From the NCBI GenBank assembly GCA_025602905.1, contig JAHLKI010000004.1:1054001-1118000 (forward strand): a stretch of 64,000 bases of DNA, in the 5' to 3' direction. Source of the DNA: Phlyctochytrium arcticum. Its lineage: Eukaryota > Chytridiomycota > Chytridiomycetes > Chytridiales > Chytridiaceae. Positions 30,601 to 40,799 of this stretch are shown in pieces (within the stretch, counting starts at the first letter, position 1; every line of letters starts with the position of its first letter). Below the pieces are notes generated by a model. That model did not search any database. It was not told the origin of the DNA and saw nothing but the letters and a program-made list of their open reading frames with translations. The position numbers were made by a program, and so were the translations under genes.

Positions 30601-30791
30601 CCCCGATGAGGCCTTGTTCAATCATTTGTCAATGCCCTATTTTGAGTCAAGATATCTGCATTCACCTCAAACAGTTAATTGCTGGGAATGAATTTATCTG
30701 GTGGATACACAACATGGCGAAGCCCCTCTCGGATGAAGACTTTGTAAGAGACGAAGATGAGGATGAGGAGATCACTGAGGAGCTGTGGTAA
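27688..30791 (+). CDS. GDxxxW / MHxxLN family protein, intact (about 985 aa)
   Basis: Four exons by my model: 27688-28420, 28472-29389, 29440-30398, 30444-30791. Introns are 51, 50 and 45 nt, and 2958 coding bases stay in frame. Residues 31-77 hold paired cysteines (CIIC, CKKC) with intervening His and Cys, a likely zinc module. A Pro/Thr-rich linker with repeats such as TFGSPTFGSPT follows. GDFYVW lies at about residue 504 and DGMHIALN at about 540; the Asp and His are conserved in the broken relative at 2.5-5.0 kb. The C-terminal exon has RTPLQDITN (30513-30539), then CSIICQCP and an acidic tail. It resembles DDE-like multicopy fungal proteins such as DUF6589, but I cannot assign a family. 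An ORF reading straight through the third intron meets a TAG at 30441, supporting that intron. Confidence 0.65.
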
Positions 30792-30799
30792 GTAACTCA

Positions 30800-31230
30800 C
30801 TGTGACCTACCGCATCTTGATCGTGCTGACACAAACGCGGACATAGATATGCATCAATCGCCGGAATGACCGCACCAAATGCCCACAGCTTGTGTCAGTT
30901 CCTAGAGACATGTCTGAAATTTCATTCCTGCAATTTTTAACTGAATCTATCCAGGTCCAAGTCTCCAATTCTCCAACAAGCCCATCGCGGTTATACTCTC
31001 TTCTCAAAATTTTCGTAGAATAGACTAGTTTTATTACCAAAGCGTGAATTTTTTTTGGAAACCTCAAATTTGACTTCATTGAAAGGGAATCATTCATATC
31101 AGTATGCCTATCTTTAAGGTTTTAATAGACGTTCTTCTGCTCAGAAAGTGTTCAGTCCACAGCTGCGCACAAGTTTGAGATCATTTAGCCTAAAATGGAA
31201 CCCGTGCGCTGGGGCACCCAACGGGTCCGG
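30800..31230. other. Short spacer, AT-rich
   Basis: No gene is recognisable between the 985-aa gene and the small acidic frame. A GTAAGT at 30788 with an ATAG near 30846 could be a last intron of the upstream gene, but joining it produces an immediate stop. Confidence 0.3.
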
Positions 31231-31234
31231 TCTC

Positions 31235-31549
31235 ATGACCCATGATTTCGGCACGCCTACCGCTGCCCCACCTGCTGACGCCCCTACTGAAGTGGATACT
31301 GCCCAACAACAAAATCGATCGGAGTTTGAAGACATGTGGGATACCCGCGAGGTGGATGCGGACGGCATCAACGACGACCTCACCTGGGAGGATTACCGTG
31401 TAATGCTCCTGGAGCATAACTTGATTCCCGCTCCTGAGCTTGAGGTTCCTGAGGGTATGAGCTATGAGGAGTATCATGAAATGATACAAAACTCAGATGG
31501 CGAGTCCGAGTCCGATTTCGAGATGAGCGATTTGTCGCTAGATGATTAA
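31235..31549 (+). CDS. Small acidic protein (104 aa)
   Basis: From ATG 31235 the frame reads MTHDFGTPTAAPPADAPTEV, then DDLTWEDYRVMLLEHNLIPA and MSYEEYHEMIQNSDGESESD, ending FEMSDLSLDD. It is strongly acidic with a possible helical middle and a Ser/Asp/Glu tail resembling casein-kinase sites. It lies downstream of the 985-aa gene on the same strand. No family recognised; it may be an accessory gene or chance. Confidence 0.3.
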   Translation: MTHDFGTPTAAPPADAPTEVDTAQQQNRSEFEDMWDTREVDADGINDDLTWEDYRVMLLEHNLIPAPELEVPEGMSYEEYHEMIQNSDGESESDFEMSDLSLDD

Positions 31550-31690
31550 TCTGTCCCCTTCTACCATCCCTTTTATTGGTTTTCCTATTTATAATACTCC
31601 TACACATGATTTACTTTTCATCGTATTTTCTCAAATACATTCGTCTGTTCCATACATTGACGCGCTCCAACGGACCAACGCGCGCTCTAT

Positions 31691-31812
31691 GCGCTCGGAT
31701 GACGCTGGCCAGCTTGGACAACTGTGCCCCACTGTGTCATACTCTGCCGCCAAAAGAACCAAGGTTCCAGCGGAGGGGGGGGGGGGGGTACAGGAGCCTG
31801 GTATATACGGTA
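31691..31812 (+). repeat. Dispersed 120-bp repeat with G run, copy 2
   Basis: Plus-strand partner of 25004-25123. The shared order is GCGCTCGGATGACGCTGGCC, GCCGCCAAAAGAACCAAGG, a G run and TACAGGAGCCTGGTATATAC. It lies 180 bp upstream of the TATA box of the Myb-like gene. Confidence 0.65.
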
Positions 31813-31984
31813 CACAATCCACAATACTTCCCCGAGTTCCCCAGAACAATCTGCCCTATGAAATGATGACATTTGATGCATTTCAACGGGCCAAACGCCC
31901 GCAAAGCACAGGTTGCGGATGAACGAAACAGCCAAGGCCCATGTCCATTCCCCCCATGGTAAGAAAAGGGGGCTGTTACCCGGC

Positions 31985-31990
31985 TATAAA
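31985..31990 (+). promoter_or_regulatory. TATA box of the Harbinger Myb-like gene
   Basis: GGCTATAAAATGAGC lies about 65 bases before ATG 32054. The spacing fits a core promoter with a short leader, and it favours 32054 over the upstream in-frame codons as the start. Confidence 0.45.
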
Positions 31991-32053
31991 ATGAGCAGCC
32001 TGTCCGCCGGTTTCTTTCCCTCAAGCTCAACTTTACGTGCCTGCAAAGCCATC

Positions 32054-33398
32054 ATGCCTCGCTCAAGCAACTCTTCCGACTTTTCCAAATCTTCCCACTC
32101 TTCCCGCACTCACGCGTCTGGACTCTCTGGCAGCTCTATTCCAATTGATTGGAGCCTCTCTCCCGGTCGGGTTCGTGACCCGACTGTCACCCCCGAATCC
32201 ACGCCCCCGCCTCTTGATCCAGTTGTCAAATCTGGTGCACGCAAAAGTACCCAACAGAGAAGGAGTATCAGAGAGAAAAGGGCACCGGTCAGGGAATTTC
32301 CCAGCGACCAAGCCTCCGGGTCAGCAACTGTAACCAAGGCACGAAAGAAGCGGCGGACTGGCGCTGAAATGGAGGAAGACAGGATCGCCAGCGATCTCGC
32401 CAAGCACCAGCAGCTGTTCGCCAAGGCTGTTGCCGAAGGAGCCCAAATTGCCACCAAGGCCCAAGAGGCAGCCGCCAAGAAACTAGCCCAACAAAAGAAA
32501 AAAGACAACAAGCAATTGGCCAAAGAGGCAGCGGCGGCCGCCAAGCAACAAGTCAAGGACCTCATTGCCCGAAACAAAGCCGCGGAGAAGGCGCGGAAGG
32601 AACAAGAAGTTCAAGAAAAACCTCAGCACATCGCGTCCTTCCTGGACCGCTCAAGAAAGCTCAGCATTGGTGGAACTTTACAATGAAGCACGCAAACATG
32701 TCAAGGCAAAATTCCTGGCCAGTGATTTCAATGCCGCGTACACTGTCCCGGAACTCAACAACTTCCTTCAGAGACTTTGGGGGGGAAGCGGGCTGGCGGA
32801 CAGGTGGACCCTGGAGCAAGGGATTCAAAACATCTTGAAGGACTACAAGGAAGCCGTCGCCCAACTGGGTACTACTGGGAGCAAAGGAGTTGGGCACTAT
32901 CGGCTCCGATACCCTTGGTGGGATACAATGGTGTTGATGATGGGATCGTTGACCGCCACCCGCCCGGATGCCATGGTTGACAGCCTTGGCGGCATTGACT
33001 ACGACCTCGCCAACATGTTGGGAGAGTTAGGAGCCTCTTCTTCCGCCGACCCCTCCACTGCCACTGTCGCCGGACCCTCCACCGCCACTGCCGCCGGACC
33101 CTCCTCTACTCCACCCAAAGCCAGAACCTCGTTGAGGTTGGACAGCCGCAAACAGAAGGAGAGCCAGGCCGAGGACGGACAGCAGTCCTTCATCAGAGCG
33201 CTACTCGACGCTCAAGACGCCCGTGAGGACCGGCGCCAGGAGATCGAGCTACAGAGACAGGAGGAAAGGAATGACGTCCGACGCCGAGAGGAGGCAGCCA
33301 GAGATGACACCAGACGCCGAGAGGAAGGCACAAGAGAGGACAGATTCCTGGCCCTCATGGCGAGCTTCGCACATAGACTCCCCCCTCCACCAAATTAG
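32054..33398 (+). pseudogene. PIF/Harbinger Myb/SANT-like DNA-binding protein, one frame change
   Basis: From ATG 32054 the frame gives a Ser-rich N-terminus (MPRSSNSSDFSKSSHSS), a basic block (KARKKRRTGAEME) and an Ala/Lys coiled coil to about 32680. In the next frame a Myb/SANT-like domain follows: SRPSWTAQESSALVELYNEA with helices RHVKAKFLASDFN-like and VPELNNFLQRLW. Then come Thr/Ala-rich repeats and a charged helix of repeated RRREE units to 33398. The frame change falls near 32620. Harbinger elements use such a protein to recruit the transposase to DNA and the nucleus. The convergent DDE gene at 33495-34650 supports the pairing. Confidence 0.6.
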
Positions 33399-33494
33399 TA
33401 TCAGAATAGACTAGACTTACCCATATATATTTATAGAAAATATATTATGCTCAACCTAACTTCAACAATAAACTGAAAAAACCAAAATAAACTC

Positions 33495-34650
33495 TCAATG
33501 ACGGCCTCCTCTCATACGTATTTCAGTTGCGGTGTCCCCGGTCCAGATCTCATTCGCAATGCGGTCGCGCAGCGTAGTTGCGGGAATCTCATCGCGAGTG
33601 AGATTGTCAGGGTCGAGAGCAGCGGCACTGGTAGGACGGATGTCCACCTTGTCCCATTCCCCTTCCAGATACGTGCTGGCTAAGTTGTTGGACGCCAGGT
33701 TATGCAATATCATGCACGCATGGGCCACACGAACTACGAAGCCGACATCTTCCTGCTGCTCGACCTTAAGTATTCTCCAGCGGCCCTTCAAACGCCAAAG
33801 GACTGCTCGACAATAATGCGGGATGACAAGTGCATGAAATTGAAATTGAGCTGCTTGGGGGATGGGTTGACCAGACCCTTGTATGGTACCATCATATATG
33901 GTGCTAGTACGTAGCCTGAATCCCCTAGCAAAAAGTAGCTGGGAGGAAGGGTAGAGTTGCAGCTCCTCAGAGACTGACCGTGCTTGAAATTGGTAAGAAC
34001 ACGGCTGTCCTGAACGCTTCCCACTCAGCCAATGTTGACCTATGCAATGAGAAGATGCATGAGCGCGGGATGAGGTGCACACTGGTAAGGATCAACATAC
34101 ATCGCGAAAAAGACCTTGCGCGTGGCAGACCACCTGGCAAATGATGGATTGCTGCCCTTCTCGATCGGTACAGGCATTGTCAATCTCGTTGCCCACTGGC
34201 TTTCTCAGCCGGAAATGGGTGCCATCAATGGCGCCACCAATGCCAATGATGTTCTGCCGAGCAAGATCAGCGGAGATTTTCTCCCAGCCTTCCATGTTGC
34301 CACGGTTGGGAAACCGGATCACATTGCGGAGCCTCTTGGCGATGGCTGTTGCCACATCCACGCACGCATCTCTGACGGCAGAGATGGATACTCTAAAGAC
34401 GTCTGCCACTAATGGCTCCGACGCACCATGGCCCCACCGGTAAAGAGCGATTGCCAGACGCTTTTCCACCGCGTGGCCCCCTCTGGCGGGATTCTTTCAA
34501 AGTAGGTCGGCGGTCTTGGCCGCTACCCACTCGAAGAGCTCCCGGAATAGACGAAAGTGTCTGAGGAAACATTCGCGGGAGTCCGTCGGATTGCACCGCT
34601 TCTAAAGACCATCGACCGGGGTTCGACAGGTACCAGATGGGCAGATCTAG
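33495..34650 (-). pseudogene. PIF/Harbinger DDE transposase pseudogene
   Basis: In transcription order: helix block RECFLRHFRLFRELFEWVAA, an in-frame TGA near 34500, then AVEKRLAIALYRWGHGASEP with helix-turn-helix SEPLVADVFRVSISAVRD. The first catalytic Asp is in IGIGGAIDGTHFRLRKP. A short intron is likely near 34030-34090, then the second Asp in YFLLGDSGYVLAPYMM and the Glu in SSRIIVEQSFG. A one-base shift there is followed by RLKGRWRILKVEQQEDVGF and AHACMILHNLAS. All three catalytic residues are readable but split by a stop and a frameshift. It is convergent with the Myb-like gene, the usual two-gene layout of the family. Confidence 0.75.
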
Positions 34651-34959
34651 CAGGATAGTTTGGGCGGCTTTAGTAAATAAAGGAGAACAGCTGGGTTGGT
34701 GAGGATAGAGCGTGGGCGGGATCGGGCCTTGGGCATGTTGGGTGAGGTTGGGGTGAGTGTCGTAGTCAAGATGTGTGTCAAGATTGGTGCGCGACCTTAC
34801 CTCCAAAAACATCAATGCGGCCAGACCAAAAATCCTGCCGGGTGGCTGGCAAGACTCTTTGGGTACACCATCCGCGAGGACCGCAACCCGCCAGTCTGGT
34901 AAGTCGCTGTTTGAGTAACTTGTCGGTTTCAACCGCCCAAAAGTCTGCAAATTCCTAAA

Positions 34960-35520
34960 ACAAAAATCGCTTATGAATAAGCACTTTTTTGCCTGCGTAA
35001 TCTCAACCGCGCGGTTGAGTTACTAACTAAATTTTGAGTAAATTGTTCGCCTTAGCCTACTTGCTCGTTTTTAATACTGCTTTGGTCCGACTCACCGAAC
35101 GACGCACGTCCAATTTCCGCTTGTAGTTGGTGGACCTGGCGCGCGACTTCATCTAGCATTACCTCATCAGCTCAAATGACCCCTGGTGGCATATTGGCGC
35201 AGTACCGCTGTAAGGCTGGATGAGAAGGAGTGATGATATTACCTTCCCAATCCGCTGGAGAACGCGGTCCATCCCGCCCTATCCCACTGAAACCTTTACC
35301 CTGTAAGGCAGTAAAGGCCTTCTCACCGTAGCGCTTATGGTAGTCACGGAATAAATCTAAAACTCTATCATCCCAGATCATTGCGCTTGATCCCCTCCAT
35401 GTTTTCACAGTGAAAAACTCAAACTAGAATGTTCTGAGTCATAATTGAAACTATAGGGTGGGAATACGCAAATATACCTGAGATGCAATGAAAGACCAGG
35501 TAAATGATTTCGATCGTAAG
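34960..35520. other. Spacer with CTCAACCGCGCGGTTGAG palindrome
   Basis: An 18-bp perfect palindrome lies near 35010-35027. A minus frame at 35172-35408 (RVLDLFRDYHKRYGEKAFTA) could be a short exon, but nothing else supports a gene. Confidence 0.3.
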
Positions 35521-35527
35521 TGTCCGT

Positions 35528-36359
35528 TTACCACTGCCCCCATTGCCAATACAGTAATGCCAATCCAAGATTGTCACAACTGATTGACGCTGCTGAGTAG
35601 TATTTGGCATACAGCTTGGCAGCCTGCAAGATGTGGGAATTGCCAGGACCAAAGATGTCCAGGAGTTCCTCGGCCGTCACTTTGGAGTTGTTGCCTTTGA
35701 AGCTGCGGTAGTGTTCGAGTTCTGCGGCGTCCTCTGCATTAAGTTGGAGCATTTCCTCCAATTTGTGGATTTTGTTTGATTGCCGAACGACCCTTCCCAG
35801 TAACACTACGAAACATTAAGATTCTTCTTTGCTGAATTGGTTTAATCTTGAAGAGCACTTACGTTGACTTGGATGGGGGGAGAAAAGACTTGCCCTTTCC
35901 ACATTGCCAGTCGAGTCTGGGCCAAAAAGCTGTATGGTCTGCACTACGGCTTGGGCTGAGGGTTGTTTTGAGCTAATTGCGGTGAGAACTGCTCTGCCAT
36001 ATGCAATCAGCAGCCCACTGACTCCTTCGGCAGTACACAGGTCCTTGTGCTCTCGGTCTGCAATCTGATGTTATGGAATTTAATTGTATTACTGTACCAA
36101 CATGCGCGGCCTGCACCACAGGGTAATTGACTCGCTCAACTCCGATGGTTCACAGTAGATTTCCATAAAAGTAAAGTCTGGAATTTTGGCATTTGCTTGA
36201 GGGCAATTCCATAAGATACGCAAAAGATTGTTCTTACTTGTCAGTAACAACATGAGCGCCTTCGTCTGCAGATACCAGGACAGCCTCAGGGAGGAACGGG
36301 GTGCTGTTGAAGAGGATAGTTGGGTTGGCAATTCCTGAGTCCGAGAGGACATAAGTCAT
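35528..36359 (-). CDS. Unrecognised multi-exon gene, part of which is duplicated at 22.9 kb
   Basis: ATG 36359 opens MTYVLSDSGIANPTILFNST, ending near a GTAAGA donor at about 36240. The next exon has KIPDFTFMEIYCEPSELSES and ITLWCRPRML. A very short intron follows, then IADREHKDLCTAEGVSGLLI and QAVVQTIQLFGPDSTG. A GTAAGT intron (about 35866-35806) leads to the last exon: SNKIHKLEEMLQLNAEDAAE, ELLDIFGPGNSHIL, ALLYWQWGQW-stop. The join after exon 1 is not phase-consistent in my model, so one boundary is wrong or the gene carries an indel. No family recognised. Confidence 0.4.
35950..36231 (-). repeat. Gene segment duplicated in inverted orientation at 22913-23197
   Basis: Near-identical to 22913-23197 over about 285 bp, exons and short intron included, so the copy was made at the DNA level rather than from spliced RNA. 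Confidence 0.7.
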
Positions 36360-36399
36360 GATGGCTTGGGTGGGATTGATGAAACTTGGTTAGAACGGG

Positions 36400-36880
36400 A
36401 CGATTTCCGAGTAGGAACGGCGCGGATTCCTGTTGGCGGATACCTCAATTTAAGATACTTTGGATGGATGGATCAGGATGCACAGTTGTCTGGGATGATT
36501 TTGTAGTCGAGAAAAAACATCGTTTTGAGAAGAACGGAAAGAATGAGGACAAGAAACGTCAGGGGGTAGAACGATAACGAAAGCATAAGGGGTAGAACCA
36601 CAACAATAAATCAGTGTAGAACAATAACAAATATAGGGGATTGAAACGGAAACGAAGTGGTAGAAAAAAACGGAAGCAAAGCAAAAGGATACGTAGAGAT
36701 ACGGACGTGCGGTTTGGAAAACATTCGAGAGAGACGGAGACAGACACAACTAGACGATGGCTGTCATGGAGTCAAATGTCCCCTTTCTCATCCGGGGGCG
36801 CATGTTTTCGAATCCCCATGTATCCCTTCCCATGACGCGGTCAAACATTGCTGCAACTTGAATGTCTGTTCTCTGGTACA
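36400..36880. other. Purine-rich spacer
   Basis: The plus strand is rich in GTAGAAC/AACGAAA-like words repeated loosely (AGAACGATAACG, AGAACCACAAC, AGAACAATAAC). No gene is recognisable. Confidence 0.3.
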
Positions 36881-37300
36881 TACCAGAGTCTTAGGGGGTT
36901 GTGGGGTCCGCCAAGTGGTGTCACGCTGAAACCGTCACGCTCGGCCTGGCACAGTCATCCTATCCTTAATTTATTTGTATTTCCGGGTTTTTCAACTCCA
37001 TCCCATCGTTTCCCCTCCGTTCCCCTTCAATACAACTTCTCTATTCAAGTCTTTGAAAATTCCCATATTTCGCCTAAAAATCGCCCTCTTACCCACCTTC
37101 CTTTTCATCGGGTTTTCGTTTTGTCCTGAATTATGACTTTCCCTCAAAGTTTTTTTAAATGTCGTTCATTCCTCCCCATTTCCGTACGGTCCCGCCATAT
37201 TCGTTCAATACAACTTGTCCATTCCTGTCTTCTAAAATTCCATCTTTTTCCTTGACTTCGCCCTCTCCAATACCTAAAAAGTGTCCAGGACGCGCTCATT
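36880..37300. repeat. Second locus of the pyrimidine-rich ~180-200-bp repeats
   Basis: The flank 36887-36965 (GTCACGCT...CACAGTCATCCTATCC) resembles 17999-18110. Two diverged units follow, marked by TTCAATACAACTTCTCTATT at about 37026 and TTCAATACAACTTGTCCATT at about 37204, spacing about 178 bp. Confidence 0.45.
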
Positions 37301-37640
37301 AAAGAACACATGACCTGTGAGCGGCTCACAACTAATTGATTCAATGGGCTTGTCACTGAGATCACAGACGCGCACTGATACTTTCAACTCCGCCAAACTC
37401 CGCTCGCTTGTTGGCCTTTCCTTTCTTTCCAGCATTGCTTTGCGACAAAATCCTCACCCCCGTTCTTTTACCCATACTTTAAATTCGTTCTCTTTCTACC
37501 TACCCCGTCATCATCTTTTGCTGTATCATAGGAGTTGATTTTATTCTGTAGCTGAATGTATGTGCTTGCTGGCGAGCTTTGTTTATAATGTCGGACAAAC
37601 TTATTAATATACATCTGAATGCCATTTTAGCCTATCCATC

Positions 37641-40600
37641 ATGCCACGAAGGGCCAGAAAGGTGCAGGGGGTTCCCCTGTATATGTACCATGAGATATCA
37701 TTGACCGCAGAGGAAATTGCTGCGTTATCTCCCGAAGACCATGCTCGCTACCTCGAACAACAGTCGGTAGCCTCTACCACTCGGCAAGCCAGATCGACCA
37801 GAAACTCCAACACCGAAAAAGCATACTCTCGATGGCAGAGGGAATACATTCACTGGTGCGAGGGTACCGCGGCTGTTGGATGCATGGTCCAAAATGACGG
37901 CACACTTGGGTACCCTTTGGAGACCACGTTGGTAGGGACCAACTGCAAGTCATTGGTATCGGGTCGAAAGCTGCATATGTTTCTCAAGAATTGCATACTG
38001 GCGATGGGCAATCAGGCAAAGAATCGTGTTGGTTATGTGCCGGGAAATAAGAAGAAGAAGCAGAGAAACCAAAGGGCTGCCGTTCGTGCTAATGCCGGCT
38101 CTCGCAGTGGCAGTGGTGTTGGCGCTGGTGTTGGAGGTAGTGGTAGCGGCAGTGGAGATGCTAGTGGTAGCGGTGGTGGTAGTGGTAGCGGCAGTGGAGA
38201 TGATAGTGGAAGTGGAACACAGTTTACATATGAGATGGTGGATGATAAGGGGGAGACTGGAACTTACAAAAAGAAAGGTGCTGACCACTCGGTACGGACT
38301 TCATTAAACCAAAAACCTAATCTACAATGACAGGACATCCTGAATTTGTGCAATATGAATTTGGAACAATTAAGATGGTCGTCAAGTCAGTCGTTGATTT
38401 GTGGAGCCTGCAGAAAGATCAAGGACTAATTTCAGATCAGTAAGTTATAATAGAGCATCTTATTGACCCTTAATAGCCTGATCGCACATAACAGATCCCA
38501 TCCGCATCCTCGTATCTCCCCGGTGAATGCCATCTTAGAACAAGTGCAGGCCCAAAAGCAAAACCATGATGACCAAAAGTTTAAGGACAAAGGCATCAAT
38601 GGAATTGTAGACCAGTATGATATAGCAGACGATCGCAAACTCAATGTCTTCTGGTGGAACTTACCCCAAACGGGGCTTCGTAATCGCGCTCACCACAACT
38701 GCCTCCGCGCGGACATGCAACGTTCCCAGTTCATGAGACGCCTGAAACTCTCTGACATCGCATGCAAGGTTGTTAACGATGCGGGTGTCACTGAGTGTGA
38801 CATTGCCGCATTCACATGCAACAAGTCTAAAACCAATACGGAAGCCAAGCGCGAGGACTATGCGTTCATCCGTCACAAAGATATATTGCTGTGTCCATGG
38901 AATTCTATGGCGTTTTGGGTTTTCGAACGCTACGGGATCAATCAAGAGCAACCACCTAAGTGCGATGTCTCCGCGGAATGGTATGACATCTTTTTATGAA
39001 GGTAGGGTCTTGGCAGATATGCATGTTCCAATCATCGCGTTTTAATGTGCTTTTGCCAGCCTTCCGATCAGCAACAGGCAGCGATGGCGACCCGCAAAAG
39101 AAAGCGCAAAGCAAAAGGGCCGGCAAGACAACCCATCATTATTGGAGTCTGGGATGGCGCGGATCCCGTGGAGGATGAAGACGACCAGGACGACCCGGAG
39201 GAAGAAGTAGGGATCACGTATGATACCCAGTACAATCTGCAACGCACTGCGCTGGACGCGTGCGGCGTTCTATCCTCCAAAGTAACTCACTGCTGCCGTA
39301 AATGGGCTGCAATGGAAAATGAGCGCAAGGGAGTCGACGGGGATAAGAATGGCCGAATGGGAGGTTGGGCGCGTGATGCCAAAAACGGAGCCTATACCAC
39401 CGGCCTGCCCTATCAAGCCATCCGTGCGTTAGGGACATTCCAATTAATGGCAGCTGCTTTTTTCTAGCTAGAGCGGTGCCAGTCCGGCAAGAGCTTCTGC
39501 AGTCTATTTTCCCGTGGATTGAGGAGCTGGAGCAAAAATGCCATCAAGTTCACACGGAGAGTGCGGGCATGTTGGCTGCCCTAGGGTTTTTGCGATGCCT
39601 GAAGGCTACGACGCGCCAACTTTGATGCAAATGTATCCGAATCACGCTATTTGGCAGCATAGCTTCTTTAAAAGTCCTGCTTTCCTGAGGTACAAGGATC
39701 ACAACCTCCAAGTATCAGCAACTGCCGTCAACCCGAGAGATTCAACGTTTACCGCCATCGCTCCCTTTCTTAACGACCGCCTCACCACCCGAGATCTGGC
39801 CATGAAAGTCATTGGCACGGACATTGCACACACAGTAGAGCGGGTGCGTTATGCGAGTATAAGTCTTCTATGAGATCCCTAGCTGACCCGGACTCTATAC
39901 TCTTCTTATCAGATTGACCGTGTCGACACTCAGCTAGAACAGTTCCAGACCCGGCAGTCTACCTTGATTGGCACTACAGCCCGGCTGACGGACGCCATCC
40001 TCAACTTACAACAAACTGTCAATGCATACCATGCGATTCTGGTTGCGAGCGGTCGCACCCACACAACTGCAGCTGCCGACGTAGCCACGACCGTCATGTC
40101 GCAGATTGCAAGAAACACTGAGACGCATCTTCAGGGGAACCGCGAGGTCTATCAATCTCTGATGCGCCTCTTCCCACAGCCCAACTCAGCATCATCCACA
40201 TCACACTCCCAACTAAATGTTGGTCTTCAACCCCAACCCCAAGGAGGTAACAACGGCTGCTCTTGCATTCATGGTTCAGGTTGATTTTAATTCTGTACAG
40301 CTTCTACGCAAGCAACGTCAGCTGGATCATCCGAAACTTGCAACAATGCAATCGGAGCCGAGGCAGCAGCAGGTTCGTATTTTCACACCATTGTATCAAG
40401 CGGACAGCATATCACTGATTTTCAGCAGCTCAAGTAGAGCAGGTCCCCGTGCAGAAGCAATGCCGGACAATCAAAACGGTGACGGCCGCATGGACAGAGT
40501 ATGAAGTTGGTCCTTCTGGTGGACTACCCTGCAAGGTTGCCTTGCGCTGTTCATTCTTATTTCTGCCAACCCTTGGGCTAACTTGTGTGCACAGGAGCTT

Positions 40601-40795
40601 GAAGACAAGTGGCAAGCGCGGTGGAGGAACAGTCCATCAGACCGACAGTTTTGGAGTAAGCGCAAGCCTCTCTACGAGGCTGTGACGCGTTTAGCCTCGG
40701 CCACAGCTAGAAGCAATCTGCAAGCTGCCCAGCGTTTGGAGCAGGAGCGACTCGCGATACACATCAGGTTCATTTGCTTTGCGACGGACATTTAA
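37641..40795 (+). mobile_element. Crypton tyrosine recombinase gene with GCR1-type C-terminus
   Basis: Exon 1 (37641-38277) has the N-terminal core-binding helices (NTEKAYSRWQREYIHWC) and a Gly/Ser-rich linker. Exon 2 is 38334-38439. Exon 3 starts at 38477 and carries the first catalytic Arg region (QRSQFMRRLKLSDI) and FIRHKDILLCPWNSMAFWVF. The next exon has HxxR in SSKVTHCCRKW, GGW, and the candidate nucleophile Tyr in NGAYTTGLPYQAIRALG. Later segments match the Ndc10-like region (LLQSIFPWIEELEQ; MYPNHAIWQHSFF), a coiled coil (RVDTQLEQFQTRQSTLIGTT) and GCR1_C (TAAWTEYEVGPSGG; ELEDKWQARWRN; FWSKRKPLYEAV). The join near 38981-39050 is unresolved and frame changes near 39440 and 39590 suggest damage. 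Cryptons move by site-specific recombination without terminal inverted repeats. Confidence 0.75.
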
Positions 40796-40799
40796 CTCG

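Noticed and set aside
34393..34950. 185-codon minus frame as the start of the Harbinger transposase
   Set aside because: The transposase helices read in a different frame; this ORF is out of register with them.
36755..36830. TTTTCGAATCCCC resembling a tRNA B box
   Set aside because: No matching A box, acceptor stem or anticodon arm.
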